17,422 bases of DNA. Origin: Ruminococcus sp. (GTDB lineage: Bacteria > Bacillota > Clostridia > Oscillospirales > Ruminococcaceae). The DNA is taken from the NCBI GenBank assembly GCA_017544125.1, contig JAFYET010000026.1:1-17422 (forward strand), given 5' to 3'. Of the stretch, positions 1 through 7,500 are shown piece by piece (the stretch's first letter is position 1; each line of letters starts with the position of its first letter). The notes under the pieces are model-generated. The model saw only the letters and a program-made list of their open reading frames with translations, was not told the DNA's origin and ran no database searches. A program made the position numbers and the translations under genes.

Positions 1-429
1 GAGGGCGAGCAGGCAAACGATATAAATATATACGACCATAACTCATACAACTCCCCCGACTACACCAACGCCATTCGCTGGAACAAGAAAGAGGAGAATA
101 TAGACGTATTCAACTACTACAAGGCGCTTATAAAGCTGCGGCGCAACAACCCCCTTTTCCGTCTGAGCGTCAAGGGCGATGTTGAAAGGTATCTGAGGTT
201 TTATGATTCGGGCTATAATGACCTTATCATCTACTCGCTGCACGATGACACTGATGAGCTTATAGTTTACATAAACCCCTATAATGAGGATAAGTATTTT
301 GACATACCCTACGGGCAGTATTATATACGCCTGAACGAAAACGGCAAGATGAACAAGTTCCCCATAAACCAGAAGCTCAGAGTGCCTGCTATAAGCTGTA
401 TAGTTATAAAGAAGCTGAAAAATAAATAG
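1..429 (+). CDS. Type I pullulanase / GH13 alpha-amylase-family enzyme, C-terminal end (5' truncated)
   Basis: The frame is open from the first base to a TAG stop, giving 142 residues of a C-terminus. Early on it reads NSYNSPDYTNAIRW, followed by FNYYKALIKLRRNNPLFRL. This is the layout seen after the catalytic barrel of type I pullulanases and related GH13 debranching enzymes, which cleave alpha-1,6 links in pullulan, glycogen or starch. The remaining ~80 residues (LIIYSLHDDTDELIVYINPYN onward) fit the small all-beta C-terminal domain of that family. The catalytic residues lie upstream of the window and cannot be checked. No signal peptide or anchor is visible at this end. The zinc-ribbon gene starts 12 bp after the stop, so the two may share a transcript. 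Family membership is fairly sure. Pullulanase rather than another GH13 enzyme is an inference. Confidence 0.75.
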   Translation, partial: EGEQANDINIYDHNSYNSPDYTNAIRWNKKEENIDVFNYYKALIKLRRNNPLFRLSVKGDVERYLRFYDSGYNDLIIYSLHDDTDELIVYINPYNEDKYFDIPYGQYYIRLNENGKMNKFPINQKLRVPAISCIVIKKLKNK

Positions 430-441
430 GGAGAAAAGTAT

Positions 442-1251
442 ATGGTATGCTTTAAATGCGGCAAGGAATATGACGACAGCCTATCCGCCTGCCCTGAATG
501 CGGTGCAGGTGTGGCAGTGCCTGTTATCCCCGATATATCGGTTACGATGCCAAAGGCTAAAAAGAGCAGCCTGCCGCCTGTAAAAGAGCAAAAGGCAGCG
601 CCCGCTAAGGCGGTGATGCAAGCCCCGGCTGAGGGCATTATCACAGCAGAGGGGCAGCCCGCTTCTGCGGCTGACGGCTCAAAGAAGATAATAGCCGTGC
701 TTTCGGTGCTGCTTGTGATAATGACAGCGACTGTGGTGCTGCTGCTTATTGACCGCAGCAGGCTCACCGCAAAGGAAGAGCCCACCACCTACAAAAGCAG
801 CGCTGCACAGAAAAGCACCAAAAAAGCCGCTAAAAAAGGCTCGGTAGACACAGCCAACGAGGCTGCCGAGCTGGTGTACAAGGCAGCAGTCTCATACGCC
901 ACCCAGCGAGAGAATGTGGGTATGCCCGTTCCCTTCGGGGCGGTGTGTTCAAGCTATGATGTGGGCATGACCTCAACAAACATCCTGGTAGGCGCTGTGG
1001 ACACAGAAAGAGAGCTTACAGACATAGTCTCTAAGTATCTCGGTGAGGATTTTGCAAACTACCAGTGGTTCGTCTGCTTCAACGGCGGCATGCCGGTCTC
1101 CGCATATGCCGCAGCTGACTGCGACACACACTTTATCGGCTCATACCCCACAGCCGCCACCGGTGAGACGCTTATTTCATTCAGAGATGGCAGCGAAATT
1201 GTCAACTTTGACACTGTTGATGCCTATAAATCGGCAAATGATATATACTAA
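442..1251 (+). CDS. Zinc-ribbon, single-pass membrane protein of unknown function
   Basis: A 269-residue protein that opens with a small zinc ribbon: C3-x2-C6 and C17-x2-C20. A low-complexity Pro/Ala/Lys linker follows, then one hydrophobic helix at about residues 83-103 (IIAVLSVLLVIMTATVVLLL), a Lys/Ser/Thr-rich stretch (about 108-135), and a C-terminal domain of about 130 residues with three further cysteines. The layout predicts a cytoplasmic zinc ribbon, one membrane crossing and an extracytoplasmic domain. This is common in Clostridia for proteins of unknown role. The start is supported by AGGGAG at 428-433, 8 nt before the ATG and overlapping the pullulanase stop region. That close spacing suggests co-transcription with the gene before it. 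A strong hairpin terminator follows directly. I do not recognise the C-terminal domain and give no function. Confidence 0.85.
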   Translation: MVCFKCGKEYDDSLSACPECGAGVAVPVIPDISVTMPKAKKSSLPPVKEQKAAPAKAVMQAPAEGIITAEGQPASAADGSKKIIAVLSVLLVIMTATVVLLLIDRSRLTAKEEPTTYKSSAAQKSTKKAAKKGSVDTANEAAELVYKAAVSYATQRENVGMPVPFGAVCSSYDVGMTSTNILVGAVDTERELTDIVSKYLGEDFANYQWFVCFNGGMPVSAYAAADCDTHFIGSYPTAATGETLISFRDGSEIVNFDTVDAYKSANDIY

Positions 1252-1258
1252 AAATAAC

Positions 1259-1286
1259 GCCTGCACAGCGATGTGCGGGCTTTTTT
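1259..1286 (+). terminator. Rho-independent terminator after the zinc-ribbon gene
   Basis: A 9-bp stem (GCCTGCACA with TGTGCGGGC, one G-U pair) closes a GCGA tetraloop and is followed at once by six T. It starts 8 nt after the stop codon and ends the pullulanase/zinc-ribbon transcription unit. Confidence 0.85.
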
Positions 1287-1356
1287 GCTGCAGCCGCACA
1301 GGCAGGGGGCGAAAGAGTGATGTAAATTTTTGGTGAATATGTTGTGTGTGCTCTCG

Positions 1357-1383
1357 TTAAAACGTTTACTGAAAACGAATACA
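1357..1383 (+). promoter_or_regulatory. Paired LacI/CcpA-type operator candidates (cre-like)
   Basis: TGAAAACGAATACA (1370-1383) matches the Bacillus cre consensus TGWAANCGNTNWCA at all but one fixed position. Directly before it, TTAAAACGTTTACT (1357-1370) reads on the other strand as AGTAAACGTTTTAA, which has two mismatches to the same consensus. The two 14-mers share one base. They lie about 70-95 bp upstream of the -35 box, an unusual distance for simple repression. Activation, looping or a distinct sugar-specific LacI-family regulator is possible. The site call rests on consensus matching only. Confidence 0.4.
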
Positions 1384-1402
1384 CGGCTTTTTTGCCCGCT
1401 GT

Positions 1403-1419
1403 TTGTGGAATATCCACAA
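1403..1419. promoter_or_regulatory. Inverted repeat, possible operator
   Basis: TTGTGGA and TCCACAA are perfect 7-bp arms around a 3-bp centre, about 33 bp upstream of the -35 box of the lipoprotein gene. There is no T tract, so it is not a terminator. The cognate regulator is unknown. Confidence 0.3.
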
Positions 1420-1451
1420 TATATCTGTCTGTTTATATTGCAATATGCTGA

Positions 1452-1483
1452 TTGACTAAATGTCTGTTTTTTGATATTATAAT
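1452..1483 (+). promoter_or_regulatory. Sigma-A promoter of the solute-binding lipoprotein gene
   Basis: TTGACT (1452-1457) is followed after 17 bp by TATTAT (1475-1480). An overlapping TATAAT (1478-1483) sits at 20 bp. A perfect palindrome (1435-1446) lies directly upstream of the -35 box. Expected transcription start is near 1488, leaving a leader of about 80 nt. Confidence 0.65.
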
Positions 1484-1525
1484 TGTAGCTAATTGGGCTA
1501 CATATGCCTATATACAGGCATTTTT
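1484..1525 (+). promoter_or_regulatory. Leader hairpins with T tract (possible attenuator)
   Basis: Two dyads follow the -10 box: TGTAGC/GCTACA (1484-1502) and ATGCCT-ATATAC-AGGCAT (1504-1521), the second running into TTTTT (1521-1525). The second is short and weak for a terminator, but it sits between promoter and ribosome site, where an attenuator or a 5' stabilising hairpin would be. Confidence 0.3.
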
Positions 1526-1567
1526 GACTAACAAAGGCTATTGTTTTTTGAAGGAGGATAACATTAA

Positions 1568-3013
1568 ATGAAACTTTCCAAGCGTATTCTTGCTGGTGTA
1601 TTTGCACTCAGCACAGCAATGAGCATTTCTGCCTGCGGCGACAAGGGCAGCTCGGGCGAATCAAGCTCTGAGATACCGATCCACGAGCTGACAGAGGATC
1701 AGACTGCGATAATCGACAAGTTTGCTGAAACTCTGCCTGACCTTAAATTCGACAACAAGACAGTCAAGTGGCTCTCTCACTATGACATCAACCCCACAGA
1801 CGGCCAGTCAAAGAGCGCAGATATACACATCTTTGAGTCAAAGTACGGCGGCAAGCTCGAGTGGGTTCAGTCAACATGGAACACAAGATATGACGACCTT
1901 GCTAAGCTCGTTATGGCTAAGAAGTCACCCGATATGTTCCCCGCTGACGATATGGATACATTCCCTATGGGCGCTATCAGAGCGATGTTCCAGCCTATCG
2001 ACCAGTACATCAACCTTGATGACGACCTCTGGAAGGACACAAAGAAGTCCGCTGATGCATTCTATTTCAACGGCGGCCACTATACAGCAGTTATCAACGT
2101 TCAGCCTAATTATGCTTGTATCTACAACACAGCCTGCGTTGACGAGGCAGGTCTTGACCAGCCCGCAGAGCTCTTTGAAAAGGGCGAGTGGAACTGGGAT
2201 ACATTCGAGGAGATGTGCCTTGCATTCACAGACGCTGAGAACGACAAGTACGCTCTTGACGGCTACTGGTACGGCAACGCTATATCCGAGACCTGCGGCG
2301 TTCCGCTTATAGGTCTTAAGGACGGTAAGGTAGTTCAGAACCTGGCTGACCCTGCTATACTTGAGATTCAGGAGAGAATGTACAACCTCCAGAAGAACAA
2401 CGTAGTATTCCCCAGAGCTGAGAACAACTGGGCTCCTCGTGGCGGCGACGGCAACGGCGAAGGCCTTGCTACACACCTGACCCTCTTCTATCCTATGGGT
2501 CTGTGGGGCATCGAGGCTGACCCTGAGAATACAAAGCAGTACGGCGATGTTGCTGCGGGCGAGATAATGTTCGTTCCTATGCCTACCAACCCGAAGGGCG
2601 ATACATACTATATATCTTCAAGAGTTCACGGCTTCAACCTCTGCACAGGCGCTCCCAACCCCGAGGGCTTCGCAGCATACTGCGCAGTTCAGAAGTACTG
2701 CGACCAGAGCGAGGATATCAAGAAGATCGGTGACGACCAGCTCAGAGACAACTACAAGTGGACTGACGAAATGATAGAGATGAGACACAAGCTCTATGAT
2801 ATGGCTGCTGAGAACCCTGTATTCGACTTCCAGAACGGCGTATCGCCTGACATAAGCTCGACAATGCAGAACGTTTCACAGGCTTCCATGATCTCGGGCG
2901 GCAACCAGATAACCTGGACAGAGTGCCGTGAGACATATGAGACAGGTCTTCAGTACTACATCGACAAGGAAAACAAGAGCATCCAGACCGAGCCTACAGC
3001 TGACGCAAAATAA
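1568..3013 (+). CDS. ABC transporter extracellular solute-binding lipoprotein (family 1, carbohydrate type)
   Basis: A 481-residue exported lipoprotein. The N-terminus has a basic start (MKLSKR), a hydrophobic core and the lipobox ISAC with the lipidated cysteine at residue 23, then a Gly/Ser linker. The mature part has the length and look of family 1 solute-binding proteins (MalE/UgpB type), with many aromatic residues expected in a sugar pocket (for example GYWYGNA and GEWNWDTFEEM). Such proteins capture oligosaccharides outside the membrane and pass them to an ABC permease. The start is fixed by AAGGAGG at 1551-1557, 10 nt before the ATG. No permease or ATPase gene adjoins it: it has its own promoter and two hairpins follow it. 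It must either serve a transporter encoded elsewhere or act as a sugar sensor. The ligand cannot be read from sequence. Confidence 0.85.
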   Translation: MKLSKRILAGVFALSTAMSISACGDKGSSGESSSEIPIHELTEDQTAIIDKFAETLPDLKFDNKTVKWLSHYDINPTDGQSKSADIHIFESKYGGKLEWVQSTWNTRYDDLAKLVMAKKSPDMFPADDMDTFPMGAIRAMFQPIDQYINLDDDLWKDTKKSADAFYFNGGHYTAVINVQPNYACIYNTACVDEAGLDQPAELFEKGEWNWDTFEEMCLAFTDAENDKYALDGYWYGNAISETCGVPLIGLKDGKVVQNLADPAILEIQERMYNLQKNNVVFPRAENNWAPRGGDGNGEGLATHLTLFYPMGLWGIEADPENTKQYGDVAAGEIMFVPMPTNPKGDTYYISSRVHGFNLCTGAPNPEGFAAYCAVQKYCDQSEDIKKIGDDQLRDNYKWTDEMIEMRHKLYDMAAENPVFDFQNGVSPDISSTMQNVSQASMISGGNQITWTECRETYETGLQYYIDKENKSIQTEPTADAK

Positions 3014-3024
3014 TATATACTCAC

Positions 3025-3060
3025 AAAAAAGCTGCTGATTTTTATCAGCAGTCTTTTTTT
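3025..3060 (+). terminator. Terminator of the solute-binding gene (bidirectional look)
   Basis: CTGCTGAT (3032-3039), loop TTTT, ATCAGCAG (3044-3051), then TCTTTTTTT. The stem is preceded by AAAAAA (3025-3030), so it could also stop minus-strand transcription from the convergent gene. Confidence 0.85.
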
Positions 3061-3076
3061 GCGCCCGAATATAATA

Positions 3077-3102
3077 AAAGAGCCGCATCGCTGCGGCTCT
3101 TT
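3077..3102 (-). terminator. Terminator of the tandem-domain surface protein gene
   Basis: AAAGAGCCGCA (3077-3087) pairs perfectly with TGCGGCTCTTT (3092-3102) around the tetraloop TCGC. On the minus strand it is followed by TATTATA-type AT-rich sequence and lies about 30 nt after the stop at 3135. It also reads as a second terminator for the plus-strand gene. Confidence 0.75.
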
Positions 3103-3134
3103 CTTATATCTTACTTCTTATCTCTTACTTCTAA

Positions 3135-4376
3135 TTACCATTTAGCCTTGTTCTTGGGCTTTTTCTTTGATACCATGCGCCTCTTGTCGATGTCATATTC
3201 CTGGCTCGACTGCTTTGTGAGGATAATGAATACCACAACCACCGCAAGCACTATACCGCCGATAACGCCTATCACGATGAATGCCACGTTAGAGCCGCCC
3301 TTGTCATCGCTGTCGCTGTCCTTGACCGCTGCGGCTGCCGAATCGGCTGTGCTGCTGCTCTCGGGCTGTGTCTCTGTCTGTGCCTCGCTGTCGGCGGCGC
3401 TTTCATCGACATCAGATGAGCCGTCCTCAGCGCTCTTATCGGTCTCCTCGGAGATTATGTGTGTGCCCTTGTCAGCTGAAACGCAGTTGAGAACAGTTAC
3501 CGCCTCGACCTTCAGCGAAGCCTCGCCGTTGTCGCTGAAATTAAGTGCGCTGACCTTTGAGAAGTCGGCAGTTCCGTAAGTATCGACCATATCCTTATAC
3601 TTGAAGACCGCCCTGCCGTCCTTGCACTCTGCGGGGTCTACCGTGAGCCACGCTGAGCCGTCTTCCTTGGCGTAGGGCGAGTTTGAATTCTCCCAGCTCT
3701 GCATTATAAGCGATACGGGGGGCTTTTCAAGCTTGCTCTCGTCCTCGGCATCGGTGGTGTATTTTACTATGATCTCGCTTTCGCCCGTCATTCTTGTTGA
3801 GTCGAACACATCATACTTTACTATCAGGCTCTGCCCGAAATGTGAGCACTCCTTGGCTGCCGAGCAATCTATCACTTCATCGGATATGCCCATATCCTTA
3901 GCGCAGTCGGTTATCTCCATAGCCTTAACGGTAATGGGCGTTATATCGGTATCGCCCACGCAGATAGCCATTACCTGCGAGAGATCGTCTGTGCCGTATG
4001 CCTTGACTATCTCATCATATGTAAACACTGCCGAGGTGGCTGTGGCTTCCGAGGGGGCTACCCTTGCCCACACAGCGCCCTTCTCATCGGCGTTGGGTGA
4101 TGTGGTGTTATCCCAGCTTTGGAATATTAGCTCAACTATCTGCTCCTCACCCTCATAGCCGGCTGCATCAAATGCGACCTTAACGGTGCTCTTTTTCGAG
4201 AGCCTGCGTGCATCGAAGTCTTCTTTTTTGATAGTTACGCTCTGCTGCCAGCCCTTTGCTTCCTTAGCGCCGCTCACATCCAGCTTCACATCCTCAGCGT
4301 GCGCTACAGCTGCTGTTGCAAGCATCGCAGATGCCGCCGCAGCGGTACATAGCAGGGTCTTGAATAGCTTTTTCAT
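3135..4376 (-). CDS. Secreted protein with two tandem beta-rich domains and C-terminal membrane anchor
   Basis: A 413-residue exported protein. The chosen ATG (4374-4376) has GGGAGG 9 nt upstream and gives a clean signal peptide (MKKLFKTLL, Ala-rich core, cleavage after AHA at about residue 27). An ATG 33 bp earlier lacks a ribosome site. Two related domains of about 130 residues follow (about 29-158 and 166-296). They share an SW(D/E)N(T/S)xSPxA stretch, a tryptophan (VWARVAP / AWLTVDP), AVFxY/AVFKY, YGTxDxSxV and a closing V-x-A-x-x-x-x-x-C. The pattern looks like a jelly-roll module such as a carbohydrate-binding module, but I do not recognise the family. Next come a Ser/Asp/Glu-rich linker (about 300-360), one membrane helix (about 363-387) and a basic cytoplasmic tail ending KKKPKNKAKW. 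It is a single-gene unit with its own promoter and terminator, beside the giant adhesin. Confidence 0.85.
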   Translation of the reverse strand: MKKLFKTLLCTAAAASAMLATAAVAHAEDVKLDVSGAKEAKGWQQSVTIKKEDFDARRLSKKSTVKVAFDAAGYEGEEQIVELIFQSWDNTTSPNADEKGAVWARVAPSEATATSAVFTYDEIVKAYGTDDLSQVMAICVGDTDITPITVKAMEITDCAKDMGISDEVIDCSAAKECSHFGQSLIVKYDVFDSTRMTGESEIIVKYTTDAEDESKLEKPPVSLIMQSWENSNSPYAKEDGSAWLTVDPAECKDGRAVFKYKDMVDTYGTADFSKVSALNFSDNGEASLKVEAVTVLNCVSADKGTHIISEETDKSAEDGSSDVDESAADSEAQTETQPESSSTADSAAAAVKDSDSDDKGGSNVAFIVIGVIGGIVLAVVVVFIILTKQSSQEYDIDKRRMVSKKKPKNKAKW

Positions 4377-4385
4377 GTTCTTTAG

Positions 4386-4391
4386 CCTCCC
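4386..4391 (-). promoter_or_regulatory. Ribosome-binding site that decides the start at 4376
   Basis: GGGAGG on the minus strand lies 9 nt before the ATG at 4376. The alternative upstream ATG at 4409 has no such site and would add 11 residues before the signal peptide. Confidence 0.75.
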
Positions 4392-4442
4392 GTCATAATA
4401 CACAATCATATTTAGTCACTTATATGCAATTTCACTAATGTG

Positions 4443-4471
4443 ATTATATCATACCACAGGGCTAATGTCAA
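4443..4471 (-). promoter_or_regulatory. Consensus sigma-A promoter of the tandem-domain surface protein
   Basis: On the minus strand TTGACA (4466-4471) and TATAAT (4443-4448) are separated by exactly 17 bp. Predicted transcription start is near 4436, giving a 60-nt leader. Confidence 0.8.
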
Positions 4472-4484
4472 TGTACTTTTTGTT

Positions 4485-4520
4485 AAAAAAGAAAGATACC
4501 CCTCACTTGGAGGGGTATCT
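4485..4520 (-). terminator. Terminator of the giant adhesin gene
   Basis: A perfect 11-bp stem, AGATACCCCTC with GAGGGGTATCT (4494-4520, 5-nt loop), is followed on the minus strand by TTCTTTTTT. It starts 16 nt after the adhesin stop and insulates the next minus-strand gene. Confidence 0.9.
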
Positions 4521-4535
4521 CGTTAAGGGGAGGAA

Positions 4536-7500
4536 TTAGTCCTCATCCTTCTTTCTGAAGATTATAACAGCGCCGCAAGCAAGTGCTAAAGCTGCGGGTA
4601 ATGCTGTGCCGGTACCTGTTGCTGCGTTGTCAGTGCCTGTTGTTGAAGCGCTGCCGCTGCCGTTCTCCTCACCTGCATTATCGTTGCCGTCGCTGGTCGA
4701 GCTATCGTTTGTGTTAGCATCGCCGCTGCCGGTATTGCTGTCATCTGCCGAGTCAGAATCAGAGTCGCTGTCAGACTTGTCGTCCTTCTTGTCGTCCTCA
4801 TCGTCGGTGTTCTGTCCGTCATCAGAGGTCTTATCGTCGTCAGACTTCTTGTCTTCATCGTCCTTCTTCTCGTCGTCGGACTTCTGCTCATCGTCAGTCT
4901 TCTGATCTTCGTCGTCCTTCTTCTCGTCGTCGGACTTCTGCTCATCATCAGTCTTCTGATCCTCGTCGTCCTTCTTTTCATCGTCGGACTTCTGCTCATC
5001 ATCAGTCTTCTGATCCTCGTCGTCCTTCTTCTCGTCGTCGTCCTTCTTCTCCTCGTAAACGTCCTCAACGGTGATGTTCGTGCCGTCAACGGTTATCTTA
5101 CCGATTGTGCCGTCTGTTACCTTGGAAGAAGTAACCACGCCGTCTTCAACTGTGAACTCAACTGTGGAATCTGTTACCTTGTAGGTCTTGTTACCAACTG
5201 TGAACTCATCGCCTGTCTCCTTAAGGGTGTATGTGCCGTCCTTAAGTGTTACGGTCTTGGCTGTCTTGCCCGATGTCCACTTCTCAACTACATTGCCGTT
5301 CTCGTCAAATATAGTCAGCTCTGCGCCCTCGAGCTCGTCCTTGCCGTTGATTTCCTTCTTGGAAATTGTCATTACTGTATCAGCTGTCGATGCGTCAGAT
5401 ATTGTGAATACCTTCTTATCGTTATCAGCTGATGCCTTACCGCCGTCGTTTGCAGACTTAGGTGTAGAAGATGTTACCTTGCCGTCCTTAACTGTGAATG
5501 TAACGTAGGATTCTGTTACCTTATAGGTCTTGCCGCCGAATGTAAATTCATCGCCTGTTTCCTTTAAGGTATATGTGCCGTCCTTAAGTGTTACTTCCTT
5601 AGCTGTCTTGCCTGATGTCCACTTAGCTACTTCGTTGTTCTTGTCATCGAAGATCGTAAGCTCTGCACCTTCAAGCTCGGTCTCATCTGTTACGCTCTTC
5701 TTGGAGATCGTAACTGTTGTGTCGTTTATTGCAGTGTCCTCAACGAGAAGCACGCCGCCCTCTGTTACAGTACCGGTAGATGTTACCTTGCCGGTCTCAT
5801 CAATTGTGAAGGTCGTGTCAGTAGCTACCTTGTAGCCCTTGGGAGCAACTGTCTCACGGAGAGTGTACTCGGTGTTAACCTTAAGACCCTCTATCTCGTG
5901 AACGTCCTTTGTAGAAGTCCACTCATCAACTACGTTGTCGTCTTCATCAAGTATCTGAATGGTAGCGCCCTCGAGCTCTTTGCCGTCAGCGATGTCAACC
6001 TTTGATACCTTGACAACGGTCTTAGCGTCTTCAACGAGAAGCACGCCGCCCTCTGTTACTGTGCCGGTAGATGTTACCTTACCTGTCTTGTCGATAGTGA
6101 AGGTCGTCTCTGTAGCTATGGTGTAGCCCTCGGGAGCAACTGTCTCATGGAGGGTGTATTCCTCACCGGTCTTAAGACCCTTGATCTCGTGAACCTTCTT
6201 TGTCGAAGTCCACTCATCAACTATGTTGTCTTCCTTATCAAGTATCTGAATTACAGCGCCCTCAACTTCCTGCTGACCGTTGACATCGACCTTGGAGATC
6301 TTTACAGATGTCAAAGCGTCCTTAACGAGGAGCACGCCGCCCTCTGTTACTGTGCCGGAAGATGTTACCTTACCTGTCTTGTCGATAGTGAAGGTCGTAT
6401 CTGCTGCTATTGTGTAGCCCTCGGGAGCAACTGTCTCACGGAGAGTGTACTCGGTATTTACCTTAAGACCCTCGATGACCTCAGCGCCCTTAGCAGATAT
6501 CCACTCACGGACAACTGTGCCGTCCTTGTCGAGTATCTTGAGTTCAGCACCCGATACTTCCTCTTCGGTCGTGATATCGACCTTAGATACGCTGATCTTT
6601 GTCTTTGTATCATTGATAAGGAGTATGCCGTCCCGAGTAATTGAGCCTGTGGTTGTTACATTGCCCTGCTCGTCAATTGTAAAGGTCGTATCTGTTGCTA
6701 CTGTGTAGCCGTCGGGAGCGACCTCTTCATGCAGAGTGTATGTAACGCCTGTCTTAAGACCCTCTATCTCATGAATGTTGCCTGACTTGGATACCCATTC
6801 ATCGGCTATCTTGTTGTCCGCATCAAGTATCTGAATGGTAGCGCCTGCAAGCTCTTCGCTGCCTGCGATATCTCTCTTTGATACCTTGACCTTGGTCTTA
6901 GCGTCCTCAACAAGAAGCACGCCGTCCTGAGTCTTGTTGCCCGATGTAGTCACGTTGCCGTGAACGTCGATCGAGAATGTTGTGTCTGATGCTATCGTGT
7001 AGCCGTCAGGAGCAACTGTCTCACGCAGGGTATATGTAACGCCTGTCTTAAGACCTGTGATCTCGTGAGCTGTCTTTTCAGAATCCCACTCCTCAACCAC
7101 GTCACCGGCTTCATCAAGTATCTGAATGTGTGCGCCTGCAACTTCAGTTTTGTCTGTGATGTCGACCTTGGAGATCTTGACCTTGGTCAGTGAGTCCTCA
7201 ACGAGAAGCACGCCGCCCTCAGTTACAGTGCCCTGAGTTATTACGCTGCCGTTGGGTGATACATTAAATACTGTATCAGCAGCTATTGTATACCCGTCAG
7301 GAGCAACTGTCTCACGGAGGGTATACTGTATGCCCTCTGAAAGGCCTGTTATCTTTACGGGCTTGTCGGTAGATGTCCACTGCTTTACTAAGCCGCCGTT
7401 AGAATCAAGCACCTGGAGAGTTGCACCTGCAACTTCCTTCTTGCTGGTTATATCTACCTTGGATATCTCAACAGAAAGCCCTGTATCGCTGCTCTTCTCA

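Larger units (their letters stand above)
1287..1567. other. Regulatory intergenic region before the solute-binding lipoprotein
   Basis: No gene was seen in these 281 bases. They hold LacI/CcpA-like half-sites (1357-1383), an inverted repeat TTGTGGA-ATA-TCCACAA (1403-1419), a perfect 12-bp palindrome ATATTGCAATAT (1435-1446) just before the -35 box, a sigma-A promoter (1452-1483), two leader hairpins (1484-1502 and 1504-1525) and a strong ribosome site (1551-1557). This density of dyads suggests tight control of the lipoprotein gene. Confidence 0.6.

Noticed and set aside
4586..4604. LPAAL in the adhesin tail as an LPxTG-like motif.
   Set aside because: It sits within the apolar helix, too near the C-terminus, and lacks the Thr-Gly pair. 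NAATG upstream fits the layout better.
4861..5053. Regular 54-bp repeats considered as a CRISPR array.
   Set aside because: There are no unique spacers, the period is in frame, and the copies encode the adhesin stalk.
4586..5089. Arg/Thr-rich 167-codon frame on the minus strand.
   Set aside because: It is the shifted reading of the 54-bp acidic repeat, so the repetitive sequence keeps the frame open by construction.
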